From Deltaproteobacteria bacterium (lineage in GTDB: Bacteria; Myxococcota_A; UBA9160; UBA4427), in contig JAJDAO010000075.1 in NCBI GenBank assembly GCA_029261835.1, positions 62,001-126,000 of the forward strand: a stretch of DNA of 64,000 nucleotides, read 5' to 3'. The translations under genes and the position numbers were made by a program. Positions 55,333-64,000 of the stretch are shown here, in pieces (within the stretch, counting starts at the first letter, position 1; every line of letters begins with the position of its first letter). The notes beneath the pieces were generated by a model that worked only from the letters and a program-made list of their open reading frames with translations, was not told where the DNA came from and searched no databases.

Positions 55333-56109
55333 GTGAGCGAGCTGGTGCGAAACGAGCGCAGGGGGGCGGTCGCACTCCTGACGCTGAATCGTCCAAAGGC
55401 CCTGAACGCGCTGGACCGAGCCACGCTGGAAGCGCTGCACGAGGCGATTGCCGAGGTGGCCAATGACGCCGGCGCGCGCGCGCTGGTGCTGACCGGCGAG
55501 GGGCGCGCCTTCGCGGCCGGTGCAGATATCGAGCAGATGAGTCGCATGAGCCCACAGGAGGCCGAGACGTTCTCGCGTCTGGGGCACAGCAGCGCGGCCG
55601 CGCTCGAGTCGCTGGCGATTCCCACGATCGCCGCGGTCGCGGGCTTTGCGCTCGGCGGTGGCTGTGAGTTGGCGCTGGCCTGCGATTGGATCTACGCCTC
55701 GCGCAAGGCGCGCTTCGGCCAGCCCGAAGTGGCGCTCGGACTGATTCCGGGCTTCGGCGGAACGAGCCGTCTCGTGCGGCGGGTCGGCATCGCGTGGGCA
55801 AAGCAGCTCGTGCTGACCGGCGCCAACATCGAAGCGGAGGAGGCGCTGCGTATCGGCCTCGTGAACCGCTCGTTCGAGCCGGACGAGCTACTCGACAAGG
55901 CGCTCGAAGCGGGCGAGACGGCTGCGCAGCGGGGACCGCTGGCGGTCGCCATGGCGAAGCGTGTGATCGAGCAGGGGCAGGACGCGGACGTGCGCACCGC
56001 CCATGTCCTCGAGCAGAACGCCTTCGGCCTGGTTTCCGCCAGTCGCGATTGCCGCGAGGGTATGGAGGCGTTTCTGCAGAAGCGCGACCCGAGCTTCCGC
56101 GGGGAGTGA
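55333..56109 (+). CDS. Enoyl-CoA hydratase/isomerase (crotonase family)
   Basis: A 258-residue crotonase that hydrates 2-enoyl-CoA. Oxyanion-hole segment FAAGADIEQM and GFALGGGCELALACD, with the two catalytic acidic positions (Glu in GGGCELA, Glu in QPEVALGLIPGFGGT) intact. Start GTG 55333 with a run of G residues about 10 nt upstream. It follows the hydrolase lipoprotein by 36 bp. Confidence 0.93.
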   Translation: MSELVRNERRGAVALLTLNRPKALNALDRATLEALHEAIAEVANDAGARALVLTGEGRAFAAGADIEQMSRMSPQEAETFSRLGHSSAAALESLAIPTIAAVAGFALGGGCELALACDWIYASRKARFGQPEVALGLIPGFGGTSRLVRRVGIAWAKQLVLTGANIEAEEALRIGLVNRSFEPDELLDKALEAGETAAQRGPLAVAMAKRVIEQGQDADVRTAHVLEQNAFGLVSASRDCREGMEAFLQKRDPSFRGE

Positions 56110-56115
56110 TCGCCT

Positions 56116-56721
56116 CTAGTAACCGCTCACGTAGGGCAGCCGCTGCGCCGTGCGCTCGATGTCCTCGCCGGCTTCGAGGAGCACTGAAGTGGCATCCCAG
56201 GTCCCCTCCATGAGCTGCTTTCGGCTTCCTTCCGGGATTCGTCCCCGCATGACACCGAAGCGTGATGTCACGCTCTGGGCGGCCAGGTCGATCTTGACCC
56301 GCTGACTCGGATCGAGTTCGACCGCCCCCATCAGGTTCTCGACATCCGTTTCGTCGAGCGTGATGCAGACCAGCCCCAGGCTGGCGCAGTTGCCGGCGAA
56401 GATCTCGGCGAAGGACTCGCCGACGAAGGCACGAAAGCCGAAGCGCATCAGCGCCTGCGGCGCGTGCTCGCGCGATGAGCCGCAGCCGAAGTTCTTGCCC
56501 ACGATCAGGATATCGGCGCCTGCGAACTTCTCATCGTCGAGCGGGTGGTCGCCCTTGGCCGCTTTGCGCGCATCCTCGAACAGGTGCTCCCCCATGTCGT
56601 CGAAGGTCACGACCTTCATGAAGCGGGCCGGAATGATGCGGTCTGTGTCGATGTCGTCGCCACGGATCACACATGCCCGGCCTTCCACGCACTCTATCTT
56701 GGCGAGAGTCGAGCTGGCCAT
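56116..56721 (-). CDS. leuD: 3-isopropylmalate dehydratase small subunit
   Basis: A 201-residue LeuD, the swivel domain partner of LeuC in leucine synthesis (2- to 3-isopropylmalate). The motifs DDIDTDRIIPARF and GKNFGCGSSREHAP are present. The start at 56721 has GGGAGGT upstream and lies 2 bp after the leuC stop; the longer open frame to 56925 is rejected. No leuB follows; the next gene downstream is on the other strand. Confidence 0.95.
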   Translation of the reverse strand: MASSTLAKIECVEGRACVIRGDDIDTDRIIPARFMKVVTFDDMGEHLFEDARKAAKGDHPLDDEKFAGADILIVGKNFGCGSSREHAPQALMRFGFRAFVGESFAEIFAGNCASLGLVCITLDETDVENLMGAVELDPSQRVKIDLAAQSVTSRFGVMRGRIPEGSRKQLMEGTWDATSVLLEAGEDIERTAQRLPYVSGY

Positions 56722-56723
56722 CG

Positions 56724-58133
56724 CTAGAGAACCTCCCTTACATCCACCACTCGTCCGGCCAGCGCGGCCGCCGCCACCATGGCGGGTGACATCAGCAGCG
56801 TGCGTCCGTGGGGTGAACCCTGCCGGCCCTTGAAGTTGCGATTGCTCGACGAAGCGCAGACCTCGCGCCCGATCAGCTTGTCGGGATTCATTGCCAAGCA
56901 CATCGAGCAGCCCGGCTCGCGCCACCGGAAGCCGGCGGCGCGAAAGACCTCGTCGAGACCCTCGGCCTCGGCCTGTCGCGCAACCTCCTGCGACCCCGGT
57001 ACGACAAACGTCCGCACGCCGTCCGCGACCCGGCCCGTCTTCGCCACGCGGGCCGCCTCGCGCAGGTCCGAAATCCGTCCGTTGGTACAGGAGCCGATGA
57101 AGGCCACATCGACGAGCGTGCCCGCAATCGGGGCGCCCGGCACCAGGTCCATGTACTCCAGCGCCTCTTCGACGCCGGCGCGCTCGTCTGCCCGCACCTC
57201 GGTCGGTGTCGGGATACGCTCACTCACGCCCAGATTGTGGCCCGGATGGATCCCCCAGGTGACCGAGGGCTCGATGGCGGGGCCGTCGAGCCGGACTACG
57301 TCGTCGTAGTGCGCGCCGGGGTCACTCGCCAGTGACCGCCACAGCGCCGCGGCGCGCTCGAATGCCTCGCCCTCGGGCGCGTATGCGCGGCCGCGCAGGT
57401 ACTCGACGGTGGTTTCATCCGGGTTGACGTAGCCGCAGCGTGCGCCCCCCTCGATGGACATGTTGCACAGCGTCATGCGCGCCTCCATGTCCATGGCCTC
57501 GACGACCGGTCCCGCGTATTCGTAGGCGTACCCCACGCCGCCGTTGACGCCCAGCCGGCGGATAATGGCGAGGATCACATCCTTGGCGTAGACACCCGCC
57601 TGCAGCTCCCCCGTCACCTCGATGCGTCGCACCTTCAAGGGCGCCATGGTGAGGCACTGGCTGGCGAGCACATCGCGTACCTGGCTGGTTCCGATGCCGA
57701 AGGCGATGGCGCCAAAGGCGCCGTGCGTGGCGGTGTGGCTGTCGCCGCAGGCGATCGTCGAGCCGGGGTGCGTCAGGCCGAGCTCCGGCCCGATCACGTG
57801 CACTACGCCTTGCTGGCCACTGGCGGGATCGAAGAAGCGGATATCGTGCTCCCGGCAGCTCCGCTCGAGTGCGCTCATCATCGCCTCGGCCATGGCGTCC
57901 GAGAAGGGACGGATCTGTGAGTCCGTGGGGATGATGTGATCCACCGTGGCGAACGTGCGCTGCGGAAAGCGCACTGGCAGCGCCAGCTCGCGCAGCATGG
58001 CGAAGGCCTGCGGGCTCGTCACTTCGTGCACCAGGTGCGTGCCGATGAAGAGCTGGATCTGGCCGGCGGGCAGCTCACGCACCGTGTGGGCCTGCCAGAC
58101 CTTGTCGAAGAGGTTGCGCGCTTGCTCGCTCAT
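56724..58133 (-). CDS. leuC: 3-isopropylmalate dehydratase large subunit
   Basis: A 469-residue aconitase-family enzyme with the [4Fe-4S] ligand motifs [10 protein letters not shown] and GCSMCLAMN, and the [21 protein letters not shown] segment. Length is normal. ATG 58133 has GGAG close upstream; the frame continues upstream through the tRNA gene, which is rejected. It forms an operon with leuD, 2 bp apart. Confidence 0.95.
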   Translation of the reverse strand: MSEQARNLFDKVWQAHTVRELPAGQIQLFIGTHLVHEVTSPQAFAMLRELALPVRFPQRTFATVDHIIPTDSQIRPFSDAMAEAMMSALERSCREHDIRFFDPASGQQGVVHVIGPELGLTHPGSTIACGDSHTATHGAFGAIAFGIGTSQVRDVLASQCLTMAPLKVRRIEVTGELQAGVYAKDVILAIIRRLGVNGGVGYAYEYAGPVVEAMDMEARMTLCNMSIEGGARCGYVNPDETTVEYLRGRAYAPEGEAFERAAALWRSLASDPGAHYDDVVRLDGPAIEPSVTWGIHPGHNLGVSERIPTPTEVRADERAGVEEALEYMDLVPGAPIAGTLVDVAFIGSCTNGRISDLREAARVAKTGRVADGVRTFVVPGSQEVARQAEAEGLDEVFRAAGFRWREPGCSMCLAMNPDKLIGREVCASSSNRNFKGRQGSPHGRTLLMSPAMVAAAALAGRVVDVREVL

Positions 58134-58381
58134 GGTCTCCGCTATTCGTTCGCCGCCGGGCGGCATCTTCGCTCTGGGGAAGTCCGAAGGAAGCCAGGAG
58201 ATAGCACGGCCCTTGCCGTCCGCACCGTTGGAGTGACGCCGCCGCAGCGGGCTGAGATTCCCGCGGGAGAAGGTTCGTTCGGACGCGCCGCTGAGCGTAG
58301 TTGCAGCGTTTGGCGGCAGCTCGACTGTGGTGCTGCGGACGACTTTCCCGCCGCGGGAGGCGTGGTAGGGTCCCGTTCGGA

Positions 58382-58458
58382 CGGGGTGTAGCTCAGCCTG
58401 GTAGAGCCTGAACTTTGGGGGTTCAGCGTCGCGGGTTCGAATCCCGCCACCCCGACCA
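58382..58458 (+). tRNA. tRNA-Pro (anticodon TGG), CCA encoded
   Basis: The cloverleaf folds fully: acceptor CGGGGTG/CACCCCG, D stem GCTC/GAGC with loop AGCCTGGTA, anticodon stem TGAAC/GTTCA with loop TTTGGGG (anticodon TGG at 58416-58418), T stem GCGGG/CCCGC with loop TTCGAAT, discriminator A and a genomic CCA. It lies upstream of, and on the opposite strand from, leuC. Confidence 0.96.
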
Positions 58459-58983
58459 GGAATGTCGGCTCCGTCGGATACTTGAATACCGCCCGCACGA
58501 TCCACGGGACCAGCCGGTCGAGGGTCGCACCGACGAGGGCCAGAGTGATTCCCGCCCGCTCGAGGTACGTCGGACGTTGCCTGCTCTGTAGCCGGGACAC
58601 CGGGACCCTCGAGCATACTCACTCGTCATGGTCCCCGATATCGGACGGCGTCGTACTTTGCAGCTTCTTTGCTCGCAGCCGGTGATGTCGAGTTCGAGGG
58701 CTTTCAGCACCATGTCGAGTTCGCTCACACCGTTCGTGGCATCCCGGACAAAGGCCTCTTCGTTACGCAAGGTCTTGCTTCCCTTGCCCGCGACCATCGA
58801 GCCGTCGGCCTGTCGTGAGCCCATTGCCCATCACACGGGTCAGCTTCTCGGAATGCAGAGAACCCGACGTTTCTATCTGCGATCGACAGGAGCCAGAACG
58901 CAGCCCGGATTTCCTGCGCTCGTCGCGAGTGATGGGCGTATGATGAGCGCCGTGATGTTCTTTGACTAGTGGAGGGTGAAAGA
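58459..58983. other. Intergenic region between tRNA-Pro and the NHL gene, about 525 bp
   Basis: ORFs here are short or run antisense through the tRNA. I recognise no family. A minus-strand frame (58423-58824) has a plausible short helical stretch (SELDMVLKALELDITG), but no ribosome site or homologue could be judged, so it is not called as a gene. Confidence 0.4.
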
Positions 58984-60708
58984 ATGCGCGTTACCCAGCC
59001 CATTCGGGCACTCATTCGTTTCGTCACTTCCGTTGTCACTGCTTCCGTGTTCGTGTTCGCGCTCTCGTGGGGTGTCGCGGCGCAGACGACGGAGATCATC
59101 GACTCGACCGGCGACGGCGGCGGGAATTTCTTGGACGACACCTATGCTGTCGCCGTGGATTCCGGCGGCAACGTCTATCTAACCGGGGCTCAAACCGACA
59201 ACGCCTTCAAGATCGGACCCGGTGGCACGATCACGGAGATCATCGACTCGACCGGCGACGGCAGCGGGAACAGTTTGGACTATCCCGATGGCATCGCGGT
59301 GGATTCGAGCGGCAATGTCTATGTGACCGGGGCCTTTTCCGACAACGCCTTCAAGATCACGCCCGGCGGCACGATCACGGAGATCATCGACTTGACCGGC
59401 GACACTGGCGGGAATGGCCTGAACCAACCCGAAGGCGTCGCGGTGGATTCCAGCGGCAATGTCTATGTGACCGGGGTGCTCAGCGACAATGCCTTCAAGA
59501 TCGTGACACCGGGCACGTGCAGCACGGGCGGCACGGCATGCACGATCAGGGAGATCATCGACTCGAGCGGTGACCCCGGAGTGGACCCCTTGGAGAGGCC
59601 CGTCGGTGTCGCCGTGGATTCCACCAGCGGCAACGTCTATGTGACCGGGTCCTTCACCAACAACGTCTTCAAGATCGTGACACCGAGCACGTGCAGCACG
59701 GGCGGCACGCCATGCGCGATCACGGAGATCATCGACTATGACGGTGACGGCGTCGGGAACACCTTGCTCTGGACCGTCGGTGTCGCCGTGGATACCAGCG
59801 GCAACGTCTATGTGACCGGGCAGTTGGATGACACCGCCTTCAAGATCGAGCCCGGCGGCGCGATCACGAAGATCATCGATTCGGCCGGTGACGGCGGGGC
59901 GAACACCCTGAACGGACCCTACGGTGTCGCGGTGGATTCCAGCGACAACGTCTATGTAACCGGGAGAGAAAGCGACAACGCCTTCAAGATCGAGCCCGGC
60001 GGTGCGATCACGAAGATCATCGACTTGACCGGCGACGGTGGCGGGAACATCCTGGACAGGCCCGTCGGTATCGCGGTGTATTCTGGCGGCGTCTATGTGA
60101 CCGGGAGTGACAGCGACAACGCCTTCGAGATTACTCCGGAACCCGTCTACGGCGCCTCACTCTCCAGCGCGATCACCTTCACTGCCGACGATACGATCGC
60201 GGCGAGCACCACGCGCGTGTTCACGCTACAGACTCCAGCCTCGATCGATCTCGACAAGCCTCCGATCAGCGGCAGTGTCGCTGCCAGCTCCGCCACCGTC
60301 ACCGTTTGGATCGGGCCCGATGTCGGGGGCTTCTCCGATTTCTGGGTCACGTCGGGCGCCGGTCAGTTTGTGAGCTACCTGTGGGATCTGGTTACCATCC
60401 CCATCTCCAGCGTCAACGTGCTGTCCGGTACGGGATCGATCGAGTGGGCCACGGGAGCCATCGACTTTGAGGGCAACGTCGACGTGACAGCCGCGGGTTT
60501 CGACAACATCACGGCCCACGCCTTCGGTTCGGCGACGAAGACATCCAACACTCAAGTCGTCATCGCGACGAGTTCCCAGGCCACCGAGTTTCTCGCCCCC
60601 GATGTGCCGTCAACCGGCACGCTGGCGCTCTGGGCGATTGCGTGCGGCTTGCTTCTGACGGGGACGGTGGCTCTGGCGATGCGGTTGCGGGAATCGACTT
60701 GGGCCTGA
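58984..60708 (+). CDS. Seven-repeat NHL-like beta-propeller protein with IPTL-CTERM-type C-terminus
   Basis: A 574-residue exported protein. The signal peptide (VVTASVFVFALSWGVAAQ) is followed by seven repeats of about 48 residues with the pattern EIID-TGDG-GN ... GVAVDSSGNVYVTG ... NAFKI-PGG. Repeats 3 and 4 have an extra CSTGGT insertion. A beta domain (~380-540) leads to VPSTGTLALWAIACGLLLTGTVALAMRLRE, an IPTL-CTERM-type sorting signal (tripartite: PST, hydrophobic helix, basic tail). Start 58984 has GGAGG 8 nt upstream. Repeats match a closed seven-bladed propeller. Ligand unknown. Confidence 0.85.
   Translation: MRVTQPIRALIRFVTSVVTASVFVFALSWGVAAQTTEIIDSTGDGGGNFLDDTYAVAVDSGGNVYLTGAQTDNAFKIGPGGTITEIIDSTGDGSGNSLDYPDGIAVDSSGNVYVTGAFSDNAFKITPGGTITEIIDLTGDTGGNGLNQPEGVAVDSSGNVYVTGVLSDNAFKIVTPGTCSTGGTACTIREIIDSSGDPGVDPLERPVGVAVDSTSGNVYVTGSFTNNVFKIVTPSTCSTGGTPCAITEIIDYDGDGVGNTLLWTVGVAVDTSGNVYVTGQLDDTAFKIEPGGAITKIIDSAGDGGANTLNGPYGVAVDSSDNVYVTGRESDNAFKIEPGGAITKIIDLTGDGGGNILDRPVGIAVYSGGVYVTGSDSDNAFEITPEPVYGASLSSAITFTADDTIAASTTRVFTLQTPASIDLDKPPISGSVAASSATVTVWIGPDVGGFSDFWVTSGAGQFVSYLWDLVTIPISSVNVLSGTGSIEWATGAIDFEGNVDVTAAGFDNITAHAFGSATKTSNTQVVIATSSQATEFLAPDVPSTGTLALWAIACGLLLTGTVALAMRLRESTWA
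59092..60130 (+). repeat. Tandem 144-bp repeats encoding propeller blades
   Basis: The start of each unit (GAG/AAG ATC ATC GA) falls at 59092, 59236, 59380, 59551, 59725, 59869 and 60013. Spacings are 144, 144, 171, 174, 144 and 144 bp. High nucleotide identity between units, including third positions, suggests recent duplication or gene conversion. They are coding repeats, not a CRISPR. Confidence 0.85.
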
Positions 60709-60745
60709 CTTTGGCGAGGCTTTCCGCCCCCGTCTTGCCAGGTCG

Positions 60746-61888
60746 CTACTGACGCCACAGCACCATCAGAAAGGCGCTCTGAAACTGTGCGAGGCTGAGC
60801 GTGAACTGAGCGCCGGCCGGCATGTACGAGATATTCCATGGGTTGCGGAGAGTGACTCTCCCTCGGCCGTATCCCAGAACGGCATAGACGTGCTCCGCCG
60901 TGACATTCGTTGCAGCCGGTACACCAGCCCCTAGGCTGGCGGCGATGGTCGGTCGCCTGGTGCTTCGCCTCAGGGCTCTCACCAGATCTCCTCGTTTTGC
61001 TGCGGAGAGGCCGGTGAGAGGCTGTGCAATGTTCTGTGCGTTCGTGTGTGCGATCCACAGGTAGTTGCCCACGAAGTCCTGCATCACGCGTGCGACGTCC
61101 GGTGGGCTGCCGAGCTGTCTCTGTCTCTTCGCCAGCCCACGGTAGCTATTCCCTCCGCGGTAGACCGCGTAAGCCTTCTCCAGCAGGCTCGGCCAGATGA
61201 CGTTGTTACCGGAGCTGGCATAGACGAGGCTGCCAGCCTGATGATAGAGCCGTGTCGTAACCCGCACGGCGCGCACCCCCGAGCCACGAAACCGGATCGA
61301 ATAGACGCGAGGCGGACCGGCCTGGTAGCTGCTGGCCACAAAGAGGCTCCGAATGGCAGCGGGGTCTGCATGCGCCATGGCGACCAAGGCAGCCGCGGCG
61401 GGACAGGTCGAGATGCCACCCTGCACGACGTCGTCGACCTGCGGGCCCTGTGCCTGAAAGACGGGCAGCGTGACATCCAACAGCTGCAGACGCGCCGCAC
61501 CCGGACCCCCGATCGGCGTGGGCTCGTGCGCACCCCAGGGCGTCACATTGGGGTTTGCAGGGACGATGCCACCCGCCTGTGCGAGAACGATCGAGCCCGG
61601 CGGCAGACGACCGATGGGGCCCCGGGGTTGGGGAGCGGCAGGTTGATGCGAGCTGCCCAACGGCCCGGGCCTTCGTCCGATCTCTCGTCTAGGCACGGCG
61701 GACCTGGCGGAGGGAGCAGAGAAGCATGGAGTCACCTCTCTACATAGACTACATGGAGCCAGCTCCAATGGGTAATCACGGGCCTCGATGCCTTCCTTCG
61801 AGATTGAGTCCGGAAACTTTCCATCGTGTTGGGCCGGCTGCGAGACGGCGCGCCGGTATGTGCGCTGGGTGTTGGGTCGGGGCGTCAC
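60746..61888 (-). CDS. Calpain-like (C2 family) cysteine protease
   Basis: A 380-residue protein (or 329 from GTG 61735). The catalytic Cys region reads VQGGISTCPAAAALVAMAHADP, like the calpain QG--DC-LLA pattern, and the His-Asn part reads TAEHVYAVLGYGRGRVTLRNPWN, which matches the calpain H-Y-V-G and NPWG motifs. So a papain-like Cys-His-Asn triad appears present. No clear signal peptide is visible, and the start is uncertain: ATG 61888 overlaps the region just before the PaaK-like gene, GTG 61735 is an alternative. It is convergent with the NHL gene, 37 bp apart. Bacterial calpain relatives are often part of multi-domain or surface proteins. Confidence 0.7.
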   Translation of the reverse strand: MTPRPNTQRTYRRAVSQPAQHDGKFPDSISKEGIEARDYPLELAPCSLCREVTPCFSAPSARSAVPRREIGRRPGPLGSSHQPAAPQPRGPIGRLPPGSIVLAQAGGIVPANPNVTPWGAHEPTPIGGPGAARLQLLDVTLPVFQAQGPQVDDVVQGGISTCPAAAALVAMAHADPAAIRSLFVASSYQAGPPRVYSIRFRGSGVRAVRVTTRLYHQAGSLVYASSGNNVIWPSLLEKAYAVYRGGNSYRGLAKRQRQLGSPPDVARVMQDFVGNYLWIAHTNAQNIAQPLTGLSAAKRGDLVRALRRSTRRPTIAASLGAGVPAATNVTAEHVYAVLGYGRGRVTLRNPWNISYMPAGAQFTLSLAQFQSAFLMVLWRQ

Positions 61889-61977
61889 GCGGTGGCGCGA
61901 TGTCTGCTCCCGATCTCGCCCGCCGACAAGCCCGGCTGCAGCGCTACTCTGGGGCTCCGAGGAGGAGCAGCGGAGCC

Positions 61978-63351
61978 ATGCCGAGCTATGAGGCGCTTCG
62001 AGCGCGACACCAGGCGGATCTGATCACGCTGCTGCCCGAGCAGATCGCGCGGGTGGACTGGAGCGTCGAGCAGCTGCGGGCAGAGCGAGAGCGCGGCCTG
62101 CGCGAGCTCTTGAGGGCTGCCAAGGTCGGTTCGCCGTGGCATCGAGAGCGGTTGGCGCATGTCGATCCGGACGCCTTCACGGAGGAACAGCTCGGCGAGC
62201 TGCCCGCCATGACCAAGGACGACCTCATGGCTCACTGGGACGATGTCGTCACGGACAGACGTCTCAGCCTGGTGTCGGTCGAGAACTTCATGGAGTCGCT
62301 CACGAGTGACGCATATCTGCACGATGTCTACCACGTTGTCGCTTCCGGGGGGTCCAGCGGTCGGCGGGGTGTGTTCGCGTACGGCTGGGAGGCCTGGGCG
62401 CAGTGCTGTGTGGGTCTCGCTCGGCTGGCGTTGCGCGACCTGAGCAAAGACTCCGAGACCGTGACGGCCCCCATCGTGACGGCTGTGGTGGGAGCCGACA
62501 AGCCGACGCACATGACGAGCGCGCTGGCCAAGACCTTCTCCACTCCGACCATCTCGACTCATCGCTTCCCCATCACGCTGCCACTGCGCGAGCTCGTGGC
62601 CGGCCTGAACGCAGCGCAGCCGACGATGTTGGTGCCATACGCATCCGCGATCCCGATGCTGGCGCACGAGGCCGAGGCGGGACGCCTCACGATCTCCCCG
62701 CTCCGGATCAGCTGCACCTCCGAGCCGCTCCTGCCCGAGATTCGGCAGCTCGCCGAGCGGACCTGGGGCGCGCCCGTGGGCAATATGTGGGGTACGACGG
62801 AGGGCGGCCCGACGGGCGTGTCGTGTGCGCTGGGTACGGGCATGCACCTGAGCGACGACCTGCTGATCATCGAGCCCGTGGACGAGGTCGGTCGCCCGGT
62901 GTTGCCCGGCCAGCGCTCGGCCAAGCTCTACCTCACCAACCTCTACAACCCCACCACTCCGCTGATTCGCTACGAGGTGACGGACGAGGTGACGGTGCTC
63001 GACGAGCCGTGTCCCTGCGGCTCGCTCCATACGCGCGTCGCGGACATCCAGGGACGGCAGGACGATTGCTTCGCCTACGCGGATGTCATCGTGCACCCGA
63101 TTGTCTTTCGCTCGCCCCTGAGCCGCCAGCGCGGGGTCGCGGAGTATCAGGTGCGACAGACCGCGCGCGGCGCAGACATCGCCGTTCGCACCGTCGGCGA
63201 GATAGACGTTCCGGTGTTGCGGCGGGAGGTGGCGGACGGGCTGGCCGAGCTGGGACTGGCGGACGCGGAGATCTCCATCCTGCCGGTGGATGGCTTTGAA
63301 CGACAGGGAGTGGGCAAGCTCAAGCGGTTTTTGCCACTGTCGTCCGCGTAG
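61978..63351 (+). CDS. Phenylacetate-CoA ligase (PaaK)-like enzyme
   Basis: A 457-residue adenylate-forming enzyme of the PaaK family. It has the glycine-rich nucleotide loop ASGGSSGRRGVFAYG in place of the usual TSGTTG, a WGTTEGGPTGV segment, and the PCPCGSLHTRVADIQGRQDD motif typical of PaaK-like ligases. ATG 61978 has GGAGG 12 nt upstream; longer starts reach into the neighbouring gene. The acid substrate is unknown. Confidence 0.85.
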   Translation: MPSYEALRARHQADLITLLPEQIARVDWSVEQLRAERERGLRELLRAAKVGSPWHRERLAHVDPDAFTEEQLGELPAMTKDDLMAHWDDVVTDRRLSLVSVENFMESLTSDAYLHDVYHVVASGGSSGRRGVFAYGWEAWAQCCVGLARLALRDLSKDSETVTAPIVTAVVGADKPTHMTSALAKTFSTPTISTHRFPITLPLRELVAGLNAAQPTMLVPYASAIPMLAHEAEAGRLTISPLRISCTSEPLLPEIRQLAERTWGAPVGNMWGTTEGGPTGVSCALGTGMHLSDDLLIIEPVDEVGRPVLPGQRSAKLYLTNLYNPTTPLIRYEVTDEVTVLDEPCPCGSLHTRVADIQGRQDDCFAYADVIVHPIVFRSPLSRQRGVAEYQVRQTARGADIAVRTVGEIDVPVLRREVADGLAELGLADAEISILPVDGFERQGVGKLKRFLPLSSA

Positions 63352-63421
63352 GGGCAAGTGCGAGTGGGAACCGTGGCTCCGTGGAACACACGCCACGCAT
63401 CTCGTCACAAAGAGCTGGCTG

Positions 63422-64000
63422 CTACGCAGAGTCTCGAGCTCTACCGCTCGCCGGGACGCCCTGCTCGGGCGCTGGAATCAGGTCGGCGAACACGAAGCCC
63501 TCTCGCTCCACGACCGCTCCCGCGCTCACGGCGATTGGCGCGCCGAACATCGGTCCGTCGTACGCGAAGGTGTGGAACTCACCGTTCTCGCCGCAGGGGT
63601 CGACGTCCCCGGCGAGTTCCCCCAAGAGCGAGTCGTCGAATTCGCGCCCGACGAGCTCGCGCGAGCAGAGCCGTGGATCCACGCATGTCAATCGGGCGCG
63701 AAGCCCCGCGCCGATCATCTCGTGGGCGAGTGACGCCGTGTCGCATCCCCACAGAGGGAAGACGCTTGCCAGCCCGGCGGCTCCGACGAGGCGTTCTCGG
63801 TACTCACGGACGTCGGGCAGGTAGAGGTCGCCGAAGGCGACGGCGACGACGTCCCCGGATGCCGCTTCGCGCAGGGCGTGTGCGAAGGCCGACTCGTAGG
63901 CCGCGTTCGTGCAAGGGTGCGGGATCGACACGATGTGGAGTGGCAGACCGACGGCGCTTGCCTGGGCCTGAAGTAGCCGTATGCGTGTCGCGTGCATGGC
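63422..64000 (-). CDS. DPH6/DUF71-type ATP-binding protein, N-terminal part outside window
   Basis: At least 192 C-terminal residues of a PP-loop ATPase of the diphthine-ammonia ligase family. The hallmark GENGEFHTFAYDGPMF is present, as is the upstream segment VAFGDLYLPDVREYRERLVG. The N-terminal SGGKDS P-loop is missing because the gene runs past the window end: the Met at 63997 lies inside the fold, where family members read -MHGVRR-. True diphthamide chemistry is eukaryotic/archaeal; bacterial homologues have unknown roles. Confidence 0.85.
   Translation of the reverse strand, partial: AMHATRIRLLQAQASAVGLPLHIVSIPHPCTNAAYESAFAHALREAASGDVVAVAFGDLYLPDVREYRERLVGAAGLASVFPLWGCDTASLAHEMIGAGLRARLTCVDPRLCSRELVGREFDDSLLGELAGDVDPCGENGEFHTFAYDGPMFGAPIAVSAGAVVEREGFVFADLIPAPEQGVPASGRARDSA

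Noticed and set aside
56722-56925. Longer leuD starting at 56925
   Set aside because: It would overlap leuC; the start at 56721 has a good ribosome site and matches the family N-terminus.
58142-58600. Minus-strand ORF ending in a sequence like [14 protein letters not shown] and TRLSYTP
   Set aside because: This is antisense to tRNA-Pro; such peptides are a well-known misannotation caused by reading a tRNA gene.
59092-60130. Regular repeats that could suggest a CRISPR array
   Set aside because: Units are in-frame 144-bp coding repeats with no short conserved direct repeat plus unique spacers, and no cas gene is near.

Overview
This window comes from a GC-rich Gram-negative bacterium. The evidence is RND pumps, a TonB-dependent receptor, PEP-CTERM/IPTL-CTERM sorting signals, type IV pilus minor pilins and lipoproteins. 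The mix of genes (F420-type LLM oxidoreductase, KstD-like flavoprotein, acyl-CoA synthetase/dehydrogenase/enoyl-CoA hydratase, MMPL-type exporter, bacterial deoxyhypusine-synthase-like enzyme) resembles uncultured deltaproteobacterial-type lineages (Myxococcota/Binatota-like). That placement is inference from gene content; no taxonomic marker is present. No phage, plasmid or CRISPR signature was seen.

Layout. 1-3.5 kb: a hybrid histidine kinase cut by the window edge, an LLM-family oxidoreductase and a small CBS-pair protein. 3.5-7.9 kb: an RND efflux pump (permease plus adaptor, no outer-membrane channel). 7.9-8.8 kb: a gene-poor stretch with a strong hairpin. 8.8-18.9 kb: a tightly coupled Rnf operon, rnfB-nifJ-rnfC-rnfD-rnfG-rnfE-rnfA, in which a 1649-residue pyruvate:ferredoxin oxidoreductase with a fused C-terminal ferredoxin-like domain sits between rnfB and rnfC. 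18.9-23.2 kb: a KstD-like flavoprotein and an MMPL/RND exporter. 23.4-29.9 kb (minus strand): a cobalamin riboswitch followed by a two-module PEP-CTERM protein, a BtuB-like receptor, a beta-propeller-like secreted protein and a small secreted protein, read here as a B12 capture operon.

31-39.2 kb: a minor pilin operon (fimT/gspH, pilV, pilW, pilX, a lipoprotein, pilY1, a small exported protein) behind a sigma-54 type -24/-12 element. 39.2-45.2 kb (minus strand): response regulator, acyl-CoA dehydrogenase, zinc alcohol dehydrogenase, deoxyhypusine synthase/homospermidine synthase-like enzyme, and a YyaL/SSP411-type thioredoxin-domain protein. 45.2-45.4 kb: a 167-bp palindromic insertion element with 25-bp terminal inverted repeats and a 4-bp target duplication; it supplies the stop codon of the next gene. 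45.4-56.1 kb: two membrane glycosyltransferase-like TPR proteins, a terpenoid-cyclase-fold protein, an acyl-CoA synthetase, a DUF1499 protein, a large alpha/beta-hydrolase lipoprotein and an enoyl-CoA hydratase. 56.1-58.5 kb: leuCD and tRNA-Pro(TGG). 59-64 kb: a seven-repeat NHL-type IPTL-CTERM protein, a calpain-like cysteine protease, a PaaK-like CoA ligase and the C-terminal part of a DPH6/DUF71 ATP-binding protein.

Two gene sets clearly act as systems. In the first, PFOR and Rnf share one transcript with start/stop overlaps, which suggests direct ferredoxin coupling between pyruvate metabolism and the ion-motive force. In the second, riboswitch control makes the PEP-CTERM and beta-propeller proteins likely partners of a cobalamin receptor, comparable in logic to BtuG/BtuB of Bacteroides.
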